Positions 43,547 through 53,362 are shown, counted from the first letter of the stretch. The stretch is 64,000 bases of DNA from Vibrio artabrorum (GCF_024347295.1 NZ_AP025459.1:992001-1056000); one strand, 5' to 3'. The notes: generated by a model not told the origin, from the letters alone. Translations and numbers: made by a program.

Positions 43547-43590
43547 CTTTTAAAAATGAATCGAGGTCTCAGTTATGAGAGCCGTTTCGA

Positions 43591-44790
43591 TTAGGGGATC
43601 AACTTTACAAATTCTTGGGGGTTAAGCTGCTCATTATAATCTACCAATGGTTGAGCAAACCCGTTTAGCTGTAAAAACTCTTCTTTAAATCCTTTATAAT
43701 CGCCGATTGATTGGAAGTTGTTTTCATTCATGGCTTCCAGTAGTTTACTCACATGAGCTTGTGTTTCTGGATCGAGTTCCCACTCATCGATTCGTATCAG
43801 TCGTTCGCCATCAAGCGGCACCTTTTCTTGGCCATATAATTTGCTGCTGAACAGACGCTGCATTTGCTGAATGCAGCCTTCGTGCGTCTCTTTCTCTTTC
43901 ATCACTTTATATAACGCAAGCAGATAAGGACTTAAACCTGGAATGAATACGCTCGCTTTAGTGACCAGCGCCTTACACACAGTGGCATAAGCATTACCGC
44001 CGAAGTTTGCGAGTTTAAGGTTCAATGCGTGGCTTGTTTGATGAAGATCGATCTTAGCGCGCCCTAAAGTACCATCGAGATAGATAGGGTGTGTCACTTC
44101 TGGACCCACATAAGAAAACGCGATTGTCTTACATCCCGGAGCAATAGATTCAGCGTTGATGAGCTCATCTATCCATTGTTCCCAATCTTCGCCACCCATC
44201 ACCTTAAGTGTGCTTTCGGCTTCTTCTTCCGTCGCGGAATCAAGGGTATTGGTCACCCAGTTGTCGTGTTCCAGAGAAATGGTGGCGCCAGTAACGCTTT
44301 CACCGATCGGTTTGATCGCAGACCGCCAGAATTCTTCAGAGTTTGGCTTAGGCCTTACTCCTGCGGCTAAGCTATAAATCACCAGGTCGACTTCACCTTC
44401 AAAGTAGGTTTCTATGGCTTCAATTACCTGCTCTCGAGTCTCGGTAGAAAAGGCATCGCCAACAATGTTAATCGCGGTACGTTGTTCAAGTTCGGCTTGT
44501 TTTTTGAAGTAGATATTGTTGTACCAACCAGCACTGCCTAATGATTTTTCATTAGGCCCACGCTCAAATGAGACACCGATCGTGTCAGCTTTGGCGCCGC
44601 CAAAGGTAAGCGCAATACGAGCGGCAAGGCCAAAGCCTGAGGAAGCGCCGATAATCAGTACTCGTTTAGGGCCATCTTTGATTTGCGGCGCGCTCTTAAC
44701 AAACTTGATTTGTTGCTTTACAGCTTCTTGACAGCCAAGAGGGTGAGCACTTTTGGCAACCACACCCTTTATAATTGGTTCGATCAGCAT
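43591..44790 (-). CDS. fabV: Enoyl-ACP / trans-2-enoyl-CoA reductase FabV
   Basis: NADH-dependent enoyl reductase of fatty-acid synthesis, 399 residues, like FabV of V. cholerae. Rossmann loop IIGASSGFGLAARIAL near residues 46-61 and catalytic YVGPEVTHPIYLDGTLGRAK (Tyr and Lys eight residues apart: Y-x8-K) identify it. The SDR relative FabI is shorter, and FabV is resistant to triclosan. A vibrio may have two FabV copies; which copy this is cannot be told. Single gene followed by a strong terminator. Confidence 0.92.
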   Translation of the reverse strand: MLIEPIIKGVVAKSAHPLGCQEAVKQQIKFVKSAPQIKDGPKRVLIIGASSGFGLAARIALTFGGAKADTIGVSFERGPNEKSLGSAGWYNNIYFKKQAELEQRTAINIVGDAFSTETREQVIEAIETYFEGEVDLVIYSLAAGVRPKPNSEEFWRSAIKPIGESVTGATISLEHDNWVTNTLDSATEEEAESTLKVMGGEDWEQWIDELINAESIAPGCKTIAFSYVGPEVTHPIYLDGTLGRAKIDLHQTSHALNLKLANFGGNAYATVCKALVTKASVFIPGLSPYLLALYKVMKEKETHEGCIQQMQRLFSSKLYGQEKVPLDGERLIRIDEWELDPETQAHVSKLLEAMNENNFQSIGDYKGFKEEFLQLNGFAQPLVDYNEQLNPQEFVKLIP

Positions 44791-44871
44791 AAATAACCTT
44801 ACAGTTAACAGTGATATGCATCCAGTTTAACGTAAAGCTGTGTAAACTTTATTGAGCTAGACCATTAAAAC

Positions 44872-45495
44872 CTAAAGATACTGATATAATTCTTTGGCGA
44901 CAAATTCAGCGATCCAAGGTTGAGCCTCTGGTTTTGGATGCAGCCCATCGTTCATCATCCATTCGGGTTTTAGAATGATATGCTCTAGAAAAAAAGGCAA
45001 AAGCGGTATGTTTTTATGATCAGAAAGAGACGTATAAACGTATTCAAATTGCTGGTTATAACGCTTACCGTAATTCGGCGGAATTTTAATTTGCATCATA
45101 ATCGGTTTGGCACCGGCAGAGACGACCTGATCAATGATTTTTTCCAAATTTGCTGACATTAGTTTGGGTGGAAAACCACGAAGCCCATCATTAGCTCCAA
45201 GTTCAATCAGTACGATGTCGGGCGTATGTGATTCAAGGAGCTGCGGTAAACGTGCTAATCCATTACCCGTTGTATCACCAGAAATGCTCCCGTTAACGAC
45301 CGTGACCGCTTTGTCATAGTTCGCTAACACGTCCGGTAATAAACTTGGCCAACTTTGCTTGATATCCATGTTGTAACCCGCACTCAAGCTATCGCCAAGT
45401 ACCAGCAGCGTGGCGCTTTTCTCTAACGCAGAGCTTTGAGCCAAAGAAGCCGTTGAAAATAAAAAAATAAATAAAAAGGAAATGAGTCGAGTCAT
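44872..45495 (-). CDS. tesA: Multifunctional acyl-CoA thioesterase/lysophospholipase
   Basis: Periplasmic SGNH hydrolase of 207 residues (208 in E. coli). Signal peptide MTRLISFLFIFLFSTASLAQ; block I LVLGDSLSAGYNM, block III ELGANDGLRG, block V DGLHPKPEA with catalytic Ser, Asp and His. The ATG at 45495 is used rather than 45531, because it begins the signal peptide. It is head-to-head with ybbA and the two start codons overlap by 2 bases. In E. coli, too, tesA is divergent from ybbAP, and the three products are reported to work together. Confidence 0.9.
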   Translation of the reverse strand: MTRLISFLFIFLFSTASLAQSSALEKSATLLVLGDSLSAGYNMDIKQSWPSLLPDVLANYDKAVTVVNGSISGDTTGNGLARLPQLLESHTPDIVLIELGANDGLRGFPPKLMSANLEKIIDQVVSAGAKPIMMQIKIPPNYGKRYNQQFEYVYTSLSDHKNIPLLPFFLEHIILKPEWMMNDGLHPKPEAQPWIAEFVAKELYQYL

Positions 45496-46168
45496 GCATA
45501 CATCCATCATAAAAGCTGAAGCTGTTTCCAAGACAGTGTCTACTAATCAAGAACATTTAACAATATTAGAACACGTCAATATTGATATCCGTGAAGGTGA
45601 AAGCGTGGCAATTGTCGGGACCTCCGGTGCCGGAAAATCGACTCTAATGACGTTACTTGCTGGCCTTGATGTTCCTACGACGGGCGAAATCAGTTTATTG
45701 GGACAGCCTTTGTCACAGCTTGATGATGAAGCAAGAGCTAACATTCGCAGCGAATCTGTCGGTTTTGTTTTCCAAAGTTTTCTGTTGATTCCAAGCCTTT
45801 CTGCACTGCAAAATGTCACGTTACCATGTTTGTTGAAAGGTGAGGATGAAGATATTGAGCGCGCAACGGCTTTATTAGAGTCTGTTGGTTTACAAGATAG
45901 GCTCGGGCATTTGCCATCACAGCTTTCTGGTGGTGAGCAGCAAAGGGTCGCCTTAGCCCGTGCTTTCATGATCAAGCCAAAAGTGTTGTTTGCTGATGAA
46001 CCAACCGGCAACCTCGACCAACAAACGGCAGCAACCATCGTTGAACTGCTGTTTGAACTGAATTCATTGCATGGCACGACGCTTGTTCTGGTGACACACG
46101 ATCCTAAACTCGCACAGCGTTGTCAACGCACGTTGAAAATGCATGTGGGTCATATCGAGGAAGTTTAA
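45494..46168 (+). CDS. ybbA: ABC transporter ATP-binding protein YbbA
   Basis: LolD/MacB-type ATPase, 224 residues (228 in E. coli). Walker A GTSGAGKSTL, Q-loop VFQSFLLIPSL, signature LSGGEQQRVALARA, Walker B VLFADEPTGNLD, H-loop VTHDP. Start: ATG at 45494 aligns with E. coli YbbA length; ATG at 45482 is also open, but its AAGGA is just one base before it. The promoter must lie inside tesA. Followed directly by the permease gene, as expected for YbbAP. Confidence 0.92.
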   Translation: MHTSIIKAEAVSKTVSTNQEHLTILEHVNIDIREGESVAIVGTSGAGKSTLMTLLAGLDVPTTGEISLLGQPLSQLDDEARANIRSESVGFVFQSFLLIPSLSALQNVTLPCLLKGEDEDIERATALLESVGLQDRLGHLPSQLSGGEQQRVALARAFMIKPKVLFADEPTGNLDQQTAATIVELLFELNSLHGTTLVLVTHDPKLAQRCQRTLKMHVGHIEEV

Positions 46169-46169
46169 A

Positions 46170-48608
46170 TTGAACTCATCTAAGGGACTCAACAAACGCT
46201 TGCTGTCATGGAGCGTCGAAGAAATTCGTCATGGGCAACTATGGCCAGTATCAATGGCTTTAACGTTGATTATTGCTTGCGTGTTCGCGTTGTCAGCGCT
46301 GGCCGAGCGTATGGAGCAGGTGATTGTTAAGCAGGGAAAGGACGCGTTAACGGCCGATAGCGTGTTTGTCTCTGCCAACCCCATTCCTCAAGCATTACTG
46401 GATCTTACTCGTGTTGAACAGTTAGACAGCGCTCAATTAACTCGCTTTTCAACCATGGCATTCAGTGATAGTTCGATGCAGCTAGTTACTGTTAAAGCGT
46501 TAGAAAGCAATTATCCACTGCGCGGCGAGATGATATTGGAAGGGGCGGGTAAAGTTATTCGCCACCATGTTGAGCCGGGTGAACTTTGGCTCGATGAACG
46601 TATATTTGCTCAGTTGGATGTTGAAATAGGTGACACTGTCACTATAGGCGATGCCAATTTAACGATAACAGGGCGTATCGTGCAAGAGCCTGGTTTGAGT
46701 TTTAATCCTTTCCAACAGATGCCTGCCGTGTTGATTCACAAACACGATGTCGCAGCCACTGGCGCGATTCAACCGGGCAGTCGTGTGAGTTATAGGCTGT
46801 TTTTGAACGGTGATGAAACACAATTAAAAGCAGCCCAAAACAGTATTGAACTCACTCCGAGCGATCGCTGGCGCACGAAAGATTCAGCCAGTCGCACCAA
46901 CGATATGTTTGAACGTACCAAACAATATTTATCACTCACGGTGGCTATCGTGGTCATCATGGCTGCAACGACTTTGGTGTTAACTTGCCAACATTACGTG
47001 GCAAGCCGTCGAAAAACCATCGCCATGTTAAAAAGCCTCGGGGCGAATAAACCTTGGATCATCAAATGGTTATCGATACAGGTATCGTTATTGGTGCTTA
47101 TCGGTGCAGCCTTAGGGATCACGATAGGGATAGGTTTAGAATTTTTACTGCGTATACCTTTAGGAGAGTTATTACCGTCACCACTTCCTAGCTATGGCAT
47201 TGAACCCGCGATGTTAGCCATTGTGTCGAGCATTTTAATTGGGGTTCCTGCACTGGGTATTCCGTTGCTCGGGTTAGTCAACACCTCTGCAATTAGTGTC
47301 ATCCAATCGAGTCATCGATCAAATGAAAGCGATAAGAAATATCTCCTGTTACTCGTGCCAATGATTCCGATGATACTGATGTACGGCGATAACATGCTGG
47401 TGTGGATAGTCTTAGTAGGTATCGTGAGTTTGTTCTTAGTTCTTGCGATAGTCAGTACCGTTGTCTTGCGTCTTTTAGGCAAACTGCCAACGTCAACATC
47501 AATGCGTTTAGCGTTAAGCCGAATCAACCGTACACCATTAGCAACGGGCATCCAATTTGGTTGTTTGGCGTTATCTTTAATGTTGTTATCGATCATTTGG
47601 TTAGTAAGAAGTGATTTATTGTCAGATTGGCAACAAACCCTTCCTGAGAACGCGCCGAATGCCTTTGCTCTCAACATTGCGAGCTATGAGAAAGACAGCT
47701 ACATTATGGCCCTTGATGCGAATGACGTCGAACGCACTCAGGCGTTTCCAATTATTCGAGGAAGACTGACCACCATCAATGGGGTCGAGGCGTCCGAATA
47801 CAGTGATACCGCAAATGAAACGGATGCGCTTCGACGTGAAATTAACTTCACGTGGGGCGATTCAATACCTGAGTATAATGAAGTATTAAAAGGGCGTTGG
47901 ACAAGAGAGCAGGGCGTCTCGGTTGAATCTGATGTCGCAGAACAGCTTGGGTTGAAAATAGGTGACGAACTCTCGTTTACGATTAATAGCCAAAGTGTTT
48001 CTGCAAACGTCAACAGCATCCGAAAGGTAGAGTGGCGTGAAATGAAACCTAACTTTTATTTCATTTTTACACCGGATGTTTTGAGATCGATTCCTTCTAC
48101 TTGGTTGGTGAGCTTCAGGCTCGAAGACCAACACAGTCAAATGCTAAACGAACTCTCCCGAAATCATCCAACCGTAAGTTTGATGGATATTCGTAAGATG
48201 GGCAGCAAGATTCAAGAGTTACTCAAGCAAATTGTTTGGTCAATCACGGTGTTGGCTGCATTAGGTGTTGTCGCTGGACTCTTGCTCATTTTTACTCTGC
48301 TGAGGTTGAGTTTATCTCAAAGACAGCAAGAGATACGCTTATACCGCACATTAGGAGCAAGCAAGAAACGTATCCTAAACACCATTTGGTGTGAATATGG
48401 GTTGATGGCATTCGTTGCTGGCTCCATTGCTTCATTAGCAGCAGAGCTTAGTGTGGCTGGAGTAATGAGTTTCGGTTTTGAATTGGAACCTTCACTTCAC
48501 CCTATGCTATGGATTGCTTTACCCGTTGTTACCTTTATAACACTTGCAGGTGTAGTAAGCAGTTTAATTCAGCGTCTATTGGCACCCGTCAGCAAGGATT
48601 TGAGTTGA
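46170..48608 (+). CDS. ybbP: FtsX-like ABC permease YbbP
   Basis: An 812-residue membrane protein with a TM helix near residue 30, a periplasmic domain, helices in the middle (around 250-470), a second periplasmic domain and the C-terminal FtsX set near 680-800 (LLLIFTLLRLSLSQRQQEIR; LGASKKRIL motif). The ATG at 46143 is inside ybbA; TTG at 46170 follows GAGGAAG with 5-base spacing and starts one base after the ybbA stop, so it is chosen. With YbbA it forms a transporter-like complex for hydrophobic substrates. Confidence 0.88.
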   Translation: MNSSKGLNKRLLSWSVEEIRHGQLWPVSMALTLIIACVFALSALAERMEQVIVKQGKDALTADSVFVSANPIPQALLDLTRVEQLDSAQLTRFSTMAFSDSSMQLVTVKALESNYPLRGEMILEGAGKVIRHHVEPGELWLDERIFAQLDVEIGDTVTIGDANLTITGRIVQEPGLSFNPFQQMPAVLIHKHDVAATGAIQPGSRVSYRLFLNGDETQLKAAQNSIELTPSDRWRTKDSASRTNDMFERTKQYLSLTVAIVVIMAATTLVLTCQHYVASRRKTIAMLKSLGANKPWIIKWLSIQVSLLVLIGAALGITIGIGLEFLLRIPLGELLPSPLPSYGIEPAMLAIVSSILIGVPALGIPLLGLVNTSAISVIQSSHRSNESDKKYLLLLVPMIPMILMYGDNMLVWIVLVGIVSLFLVLAIVSTVVLRLLGKLPTSTSMRLALSRINRTPLATGIQFGCLALSLMLLSIIWLVRSDLLSDWQQTLPENAPNAFALNIASYEKDSYIMALDANDVERTQAFPIIRGRLTTINGVEASEYSDTANETDALRREINFTWGDSIPEYNEVLKGRWTREQGVSVESDVAEQLGLKIGDELSFTINSQSVSANVNSIRKVEWREMKPNFYFIFTPDVLRSIPSTWLVSFRLEDQHSQMLNELSRNHPTVSLMDIRKMGSKIQELLKQIVWSITVLAALGVVAGLLLIFTLLRLSLSQRQQEIRLYRTLGASKKRILNTIWCEYGLMAFVAGSIASLAAELSVAGVMSFGFELEPSLHPMLWIALPVVTFITLAGVVSSLIQRLLAPVSKDLS

Positions 48609-48635
48609 TTTTTTGATGAGTCAGAAACGGTGTTA

Positions 48636-48677
48636 AACGAAATAATTGGTACTGAGTTATGTGCCAATTATTTCGTT
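48636..48677 (+). terminator. Long 17-base hairpin after ybbP
   Basis: AACGAAATAATTGGTAC and GTGCCAATTATTTCGTT pair over 17 bases (one G-T) with an 8-base loop, 27 bases past the ybbP stop. There is no T-tract, only GTTCTC, so it could be a terminator or a 3'-end stabiliser. Confidence 0.55.
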
Positions 48678-48846
48678 CTCACTCTAGACCGTTTTTTATT
48701 GGCTTAATTCAATGCAAAAGTGATAGATTTGCACTTTAAAATCGGCATCTTTCAGCATTTTTAAAAACTAATTGTTCAATAACGCAGATTTAATGAACAA
48801 CGGTTAGTCCCTGTAAACAAAGGGGTTGTGCATTTGTGCAAGAACG

Positions 48847-48879
48847 TTATCAACAGTTATCCACAAAAACAGTGGATAA
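48847..48879. promoter_or_regulatory. Cluster of three DnaA boxes
   Basis: TTATCAACA (48847-48855), TTATCCACA (48857-48865, a perfect box) and AGTGGATAA (48871-48879, inverted, one mismatch) lie within 33 bases in the gene-free region 48609-49052. The last two form an inverted repeat. Confidence 0.6.
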
Positions 48880-49127
48880 CTTTAGGGATAAGTTGACCGC
48901 ACGGTTTTACGAGTAATGAGGCAGCCTTTATGTGGCGTCACTTAAGACAAATATGGCCGTTAGAATAACCTTTAACACGCGATCCTGAGTTATTAAGTCA
49001 AGAGGTTATTTATGTTTTTTGCGCCGTTAATAATAACGGTTAAGCTAAGACCTTGATAAAAATGTGTTTTAATTCAGAGCAGAACAAAAGTAGAATGACG
49101 TCAGTTAATCCTATCCAACAGAACACA

Positions 49128-50582
49128 ATGAGCCACAACAAAATGGATATAATTCAACCTTCTATTGCTATTGTTGGTGGTGGCATAGCCGGAACGACAA
49201 GTGCGATTCACTTTAGCGAGTTGGGCTTTGAGGTCACTCTCTTGGAAAAAGGACCGAGTTTGGTGAATGGGCCACCCATTTGCCACCTGCATGCGGGGGG
49301 CAATTTATATCGCGATATTTCGGTAGAACAGTGTCTTCAGTTGCTTAGGCAGTCCATTGATACCGTGCGTTTATTTCCTCATACGATAAACATTCGTCCG
49401 ACCATTATCGCTGTCCCACATAGTGATGGTGGGGAACCGTTGGATCTGCTTCCTCGCTTGAAAACAATCAAGCATGCTTATACAGAGCTTGTAAACCAAG
49501 ATCAAAACCACCAAGTGCTTGGTCGCCCACAAGACTATTACAAACTGTATAGTAAAGAGGACTTGTTAGCGATAGCAGAGAGAACGCAACCTCAGCAACC
49601 GACATCACTCGATGATTGGTGTATTCCTTTTGCAAAACATACCGATTTAGAGACGCTTAAGTATCCTGTTGTTATGGTTCAAGAGTACGGTTGGAGTGTA
49701 TTCCGACTCTCTGCGACGGCTCAGCTTTCTTTAGAACAACAGCCCAATTGTACGGTATTGACCAACAGCCGCTTACAATCGGTTGAATCTACGGGGCAAG
49801 GTTGGTCTTTGACCTATACCGATATTGATAACCAACGCTGCAAACTCACTACCGACTATTTAATTAACGCCAGTGGCTTCGAAACCGGCATTGTGGATGA
49901 CTTTGTGGGTTCTAAGCAACAACGACTGGTTGAATTTAAAGCCGCCTACGTGACTGAGTGGCCATATGGCCAAAAGTGTCAGGAAGAGTGGCCAGAGGTT
50001 ATCTTTCATGGTCCAAGAGGAACACCGCAAGGTATGGCTCAATTAACGCCGTACGCAGACGGAGTGTTTCAGCTTCACGGAATGACTGAAGGGATCACTC
50101 TGTTTGAAGGCGGGTTGGTTTCATCGTCTACCGACTCTTCACAGCCTCAACTGCCATCGAAACTTCTTAAGAAAATCGTTTCTGGTTGGAGTGAAGAGGA
50201 GTTAGAGCTAAGAACTCGAGCCGCTATTAGACACATGTCTCAGTTCATACCCAGCTTTCGTTCCGCACAGGTTGGAGGTAAGCCTCTGTTTGGTGCGCAG
50301 CAGATCCCTGGAGCCGATCCGAGTTTAAGAGCGTCAGACGTTTCATTCTGCGGTGACCGTTATGCGCGGCTTGAAGTCGTAAAAGCATCCTCAACGTTAG
50401 AGGCAGCCCAAAAAGTGGCTGAGCATTGGTTTGATATTGCGGAGGCGGTATCGATTGAAGATACCCACCAAGTGACAATGTCACTAAATTCGAATGATAT
50501 TGAAAACAGAGCCATAGGTTTGACAAAAGAGCGGGGTTATCCAGATGCTCTCGCCAAAGTTTTTGGGCAAAATCGCGTTTAA
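49128..50582 (+). CDS. FAD-dependent oxidoreductase (DAO family)
   Basis: A flavoprotein starting with a Rossmann FAD site, IAIVGGGIAGTTSAIHFSEL, then LLEKGPSL. The C-terminal part has the second FAD contact, PGADPSLRASDVSFCGDRYA. It resembles amine/amino-acid oxidases of the DadA-like group, but the substrate is unknown. The frame is open from 49053; ATGs at 49062, 49095, 49128 and 49143 are all possible, and none has a good ribosome site; I take 49128, 10 residues before the Rossmann motif. Converges on pxpC with a shared terminator. Confidence 0.78.
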   Translation: MSHNKMDIIQPSIAIVGGGIAGTTSAIHFSELGFEVTLLEKGPSLVNGPPICHLHAGGNLYRDISVEQCLQLLRQSIDTVRLFPHTINIRPTIIAVPHSDGGEPLDLLPRLKTIKHAYTELVNQDQNHQVLGRPQDYYKLYSKEDLLAIAERTQPQQPTSLDDWCIPFAKHTDLETLKYPVVMVQEYGWSVFRLSATAQLSLEQQPNCTVLTNSRLQSVESTGQGWSLTYTDIDNQRCKLTTDYLINASGFETGIVDDFVGSKQQRLVEFKAAYVTEWPYGQKCQEEWPEVIFHGPRGTPQGMAQLTPYADGVFQLHGMTEGITLFEGGLVSSSTDSSQPQLPSKLLKKIVSGWSEEELELRTRAAIRHMSQFIPSFRSAQVGGKPLFGAQQIPGADPSLRASDVSFCGDRYARLEVVKASSTLEAAQKVAEHWFDIAEAVSIEDTHQVTMSLNSNDIENRAIGLTKERGYPDALAKVFGQNRV

Positions 50583-50621
50583 AAAGTGTAGCAAACCTCA
50601 AACCGCTTAAATTCAGTCGCA

Positions 50622-50659
50622 AAAAATCCAGCTTATGGTTAACCGTCAGCTGGATTTTT
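50622..50659. terminator. Bidirectional terminator between oxidoreductase and pxpC
   Basis: AAAAATCCAGCT and AGCTGGATTTTT pair perfectly over 12 bases around a 14-base loop. Confidence 0.85.
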
Positions 50660-50714
50660 AATTGAGACGTTTCTTTCGTTATTTTGCTTATTGAAATACA
50701 TAAAAATAAAACCA

Positions 50715-51665
50715 CTAATAACCGAAAAATTGCGCCCATTGACACCAAACCTCTTGCAAGCCCAAACGGTCGCCTTTGCTAAATGTTATCGCATGTCCAG
50801 TTTTTGCTTGTGCTAAGCGCGGTAGGTCGATTCTTGCAACACATCCTACTTTCGGGTAGCCACCAATGGTTTGTCTATCATTAAGCAACACGATAGGTTG
50901 TCCATCTGGTGGGATTTGAATAGCACCAAGTGCAATCCCTTCCGATAGTAAGGTTATGTCAGGGGAAGTGATGGGGTCACCACTGAGGCGATAACCCATT
51001 CGATTTGAATGTTGGTCAACGAGGTAACGCGCGTTATACAACGTCTTCTTTGCTGATTCTGAAAATAGGGTACTTTGATAGCTTTCAATCACTCTTAAGT
51101 TAACCGGTAAATTGTAATCAGGTTGATATCGGAAGGTGACGCTCACGGCTTTAAATGGTCGGCATAAATCGTGTTGGATAAAATTGATAGTCTGTCCCTT
51201 CTGGCAGGCTTGCCCATCTTGGTTTAGTCCACCGATCTTTTCTCGTGTCACGGTCGCACAACTGTGCATCGTCATGGGAACGTGGAAGCCCCCTTTAATT
51301 GCGATATATGACCGCAACCCGTTCATCGCTTTACCAAATGAGAGAATTTGTCCTTTAAAAGCTTGGAAGGTGCTCCAGTTATCAAGAGGTTTACCATCGA
51401 GCTTAGCCTGTAAATCACCGCCACATAAAGCCATCTCACAATCATAATCGATTCTTAAAACACATTGCCCAAGAGTCACCTCCAACGCAGCTCGGTTAAC
51501 AGGATTGCCGAGCAGATGGTTTGCCCAACTATAGGAGTAGTCATCAACAGGCCCTCCCTGTGTTAAGCCAAGATGAGCAACCCCAAACCGGCCAAAATCT
51601 TGGATAAGAGAAAGTGGGCCGGGCTTGATCACCGTAATTGTGGGTGTCACGGCTGAGTTAACCAT
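50715..51665 (-). CDS. pxpC: 5-oxoprolinase subunit C
   Basis: Part of the ATP-dependent 5-oxoprolinase PxpABC, which opens 5-oxoproline to glutamate. The 316-residue protein has the family stretch GPLSLIQDFGRFGVAHLGLTQGG with later ALCGGDLQAKLDG and PVGCVARIDLP-type ending. The frame also opens at GTG 51674, but ATG 51665 follows GAGGTG and is better. Overlaps the end of pxpB by 8 bases, so coupled. It belongs to the biotin-dependent carboxyltransferase-like domain family (KipA). Confidence 0.9.
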   Translation of the reverse strand: MVNSAVTPTITVIKPGPLSLIQDFGRFGVAHLGLTQGGPVDDYSYSWANHLLGNPVNRAALEVTLGQCVLRIDYDCEMALCGGDLQAKLDGKPLDNWSTFQAFKGQILSFGKAMNGLRSYIAIKGGFHVPMTMHSCATVTREKIGGLNQDGQACQKGQTINFIQHDLCRPFKAVSVTFRYQPDYNLPVNLRVIESYQSTLFSESAKKTLYNARYLVDQHSNRMGYRLSGDPITSPDITLLSEGIALGAIQIPPDGQPIVLLNDRQTIGGYPKVGCVARIDLPRLAQAKTGHAITFSKGDRLGLQEVWCQWAQFFGY

Positions 51666-52410
51666 TGGTGACACCTCGACTTAACTTGATAAACTCTCTT
51701 TTCGAGATTGATGTAAAATGGACCGTATCACCGACATTTAGCAGTGATAGTGACGGTTGTGTACCCTGTGCACTCTTTAATTGGTGGTGATCAAACAACG
51801 GCAACGGGCAATGACCAATAATGTTCCAACCACCAGGTGATTCTGATGGGTAAACCGCTGTTTTTGACCCTGCGATTGCGATACTGCCTTTTGGCACAGC
51901 TAAGCGAGGCGTTGAATGGCGCGGTAAAATAAGCTCACTAACCACATCTGACATGAATGCAAAGCCTGGCATAAACCCAATGGCACTGACGCAGTACGTC
52001 TGTGAGGTGTGGTATTGAATGATATCGTTAAGTGATAAGCCTTTTTCTTGATATCTATGTAAATCGAGCGCTGTTTCTAGTGAATAATACGCGGGTAATT
52101 CAATAATATTGCCCGTGTCATTGGTCTTTATGGATGAAGATAGGGTCTGGGTTAACAGCAAATTTAGTTGTGTTATACATTGCTGTTCTGAAATTCGATA
52201 AGGTAAATAGTCAACCAATATTGAGTAGTAAGCTGGGGTTACATTCATTAAAACGGTGGCTAGGTTTTGACGAATTGCATCACAAGCGCGCGCAATATAC
52301 TGCGCGTAAATGGTGGGAGAACGATGGGTTGAGGGGGGTATCGTTAAAGTCACTAACACGCTGCACTCAGCAACAGGCGCAATATTGAATTCAATGGGAT
52401 TCGTCGACAT
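51658..52410 (-). CDS. pxpB: 5-oxoprolinase subunit B
   Basis: A 250-residue protein of the KipI/PxpB family with YYSILVDYLP, YSLETALDLHRYQEKG, FAFMSDVVSEL and PRLAVPKGSIAIAGSKTAVY, SPGGWNIIGHCPL; these are diagnostic. Forms a heterodimer with PxpC. Order on the minus strand is pxpA, 90 bases, pxpB, pxpC, so probably one operon. The 90-base gap holds nothing notable. Confidence 0.92.
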   Translation of the reverse strand: MSTNPIEFNIAPVAECSVLVTLTIPPSTHRSPTIYAQYIARACDAIRQNLATVLMNVTPAYYSILVDYLPYRISEQQCITQLNLLLTQTLSSSIKTNDTGNIIELPAYYSLETALDLHRYQEKGLSLNDIIQYHTSQTYCVSAIGFMPGFAFMSDVVSELILPRHSTPRLAVPKGSIAIAGSKTAVYPSESPGGWNIIGHCPLPLFDHHQLKSAQGTQPSLSLLNVGDTVHFTSISKREFIKLSRGVTNG

Positions 52411-52500
52411 TTTGTTTCCATTCGTTATGATATGTTCGTTTCCAAATTTAGCGGTCTAACGGCTATGTCCTAAGTTGTACATAGGATTTAGTGGATCCAA

Positions 52501-53244
52501 CTAATTCAATGCATTTAGATCTTGTCTGATTTTTCTAATCAGTGCGGTAGATTGGGGGTTGTCACCATGTACACAGATGGTATCCGCTTCAATAGACAGT
52601 CGCTCACCCTCAATCGTCGTTACAGATCCATAATTAACGATTTGCATGACTTGGTTATAGATATCATCTTGATTTACGTATACCGCCCCTTTTTGCGTGC
52701 GTAGCGCCAATTGACCGTTATTTAAGTAAGCTCGATCAGCGAATGCTTCAAACAGTAGAGGTAAGTCGTGATCGTCTGCTATATCTAAATATTGTTGGTT
52801 ATCAGATGAAGAAAGAATCATGAGAGGGATATTAAATTCAGCCACCGCTTGAGCAACAGCGTTAAAAATATCGATGTTCGCCATCATATCGTTATAAAGG
52901 GCACCATGAGGTTTCACATACCCAACAGAGGCATGGTGATAGCGGCAAAGGGCTTGTAATGCGCCGACTTGATAACACACTAATTCACTTATTTGATCCA
53001 TGGTATGTGGGATTGAGCGACGTCCAAACCCAACCAAATCTTGGTAGCCGGGATGAGCACCAATTTGAGTACGGTAATGCTGTGCCAGTTTGATGGTCTT
53101 TGACATCACATGTGGATCCGACGCGTGAAAACCGCAAGCAATGTTTGCCATATCAACCCACTCCATGACTGACTCATCGTCACCCATCTTCCATTTTCCG
53201 TAACTCTCTCCCATGTCGCAATTAAGCATTATCTTGGTTGTCAC
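52501..53244 (-). CDS. pxpA: 5-oxoprolinase subunit A
   Basis: LamB/YcsF family protein, 247 residues (244 in E. coli). Family motifs are LNCDMGESYGKWKMGDDESV and ANIACGFHASDP, then HPGYQDLVGFGRRS and GYVKPHGALYNDM; these carry the metal- and substrate-binding residues. First gene of the pxpABC operon. Its start is the only ATG near the family N-terminus. Confidence 0.93.
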   Translation of the reverse strand: MTTKIMLNCDMGESYGKWKMGDDESVMEWVDMANIACGFHASDPHVMSKTIKLAQHYRTQIGAHPGYQDLVGFGRRSIPHTMDQISELVCYQVGALQALCRYHHASVGYVKPHGALYNDMMANIDIFNAVAQAVAEFNIPLMILSSSDNQQYLDIADDHDLPLLFEAFADRAYLNNGQLALRTQKGAVYVNQDDIYNQVMQIVNYGSVTTIEGERLSIEADTICVHGDNPQSTALIRKIRQDLNALN

Positions 53245-53362
53245 TTGGGTTGACCTTTTATGTTAGAGGTATTTAAAGACGTTGATACAAAATAAAAAAT
53301 TTAACAGTGATGTAATTCAAGTTTTTGATATTGTTATCTACGAACGTACCATTAGTAAAAGT

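Noticed and set aside
50245..50748. 167-codon minus-strand frame opposite the oxidoreductase
   Set aside because: It lies antisense to the conserved FAD motif region and crosses the shared terminator; a shadow frame.
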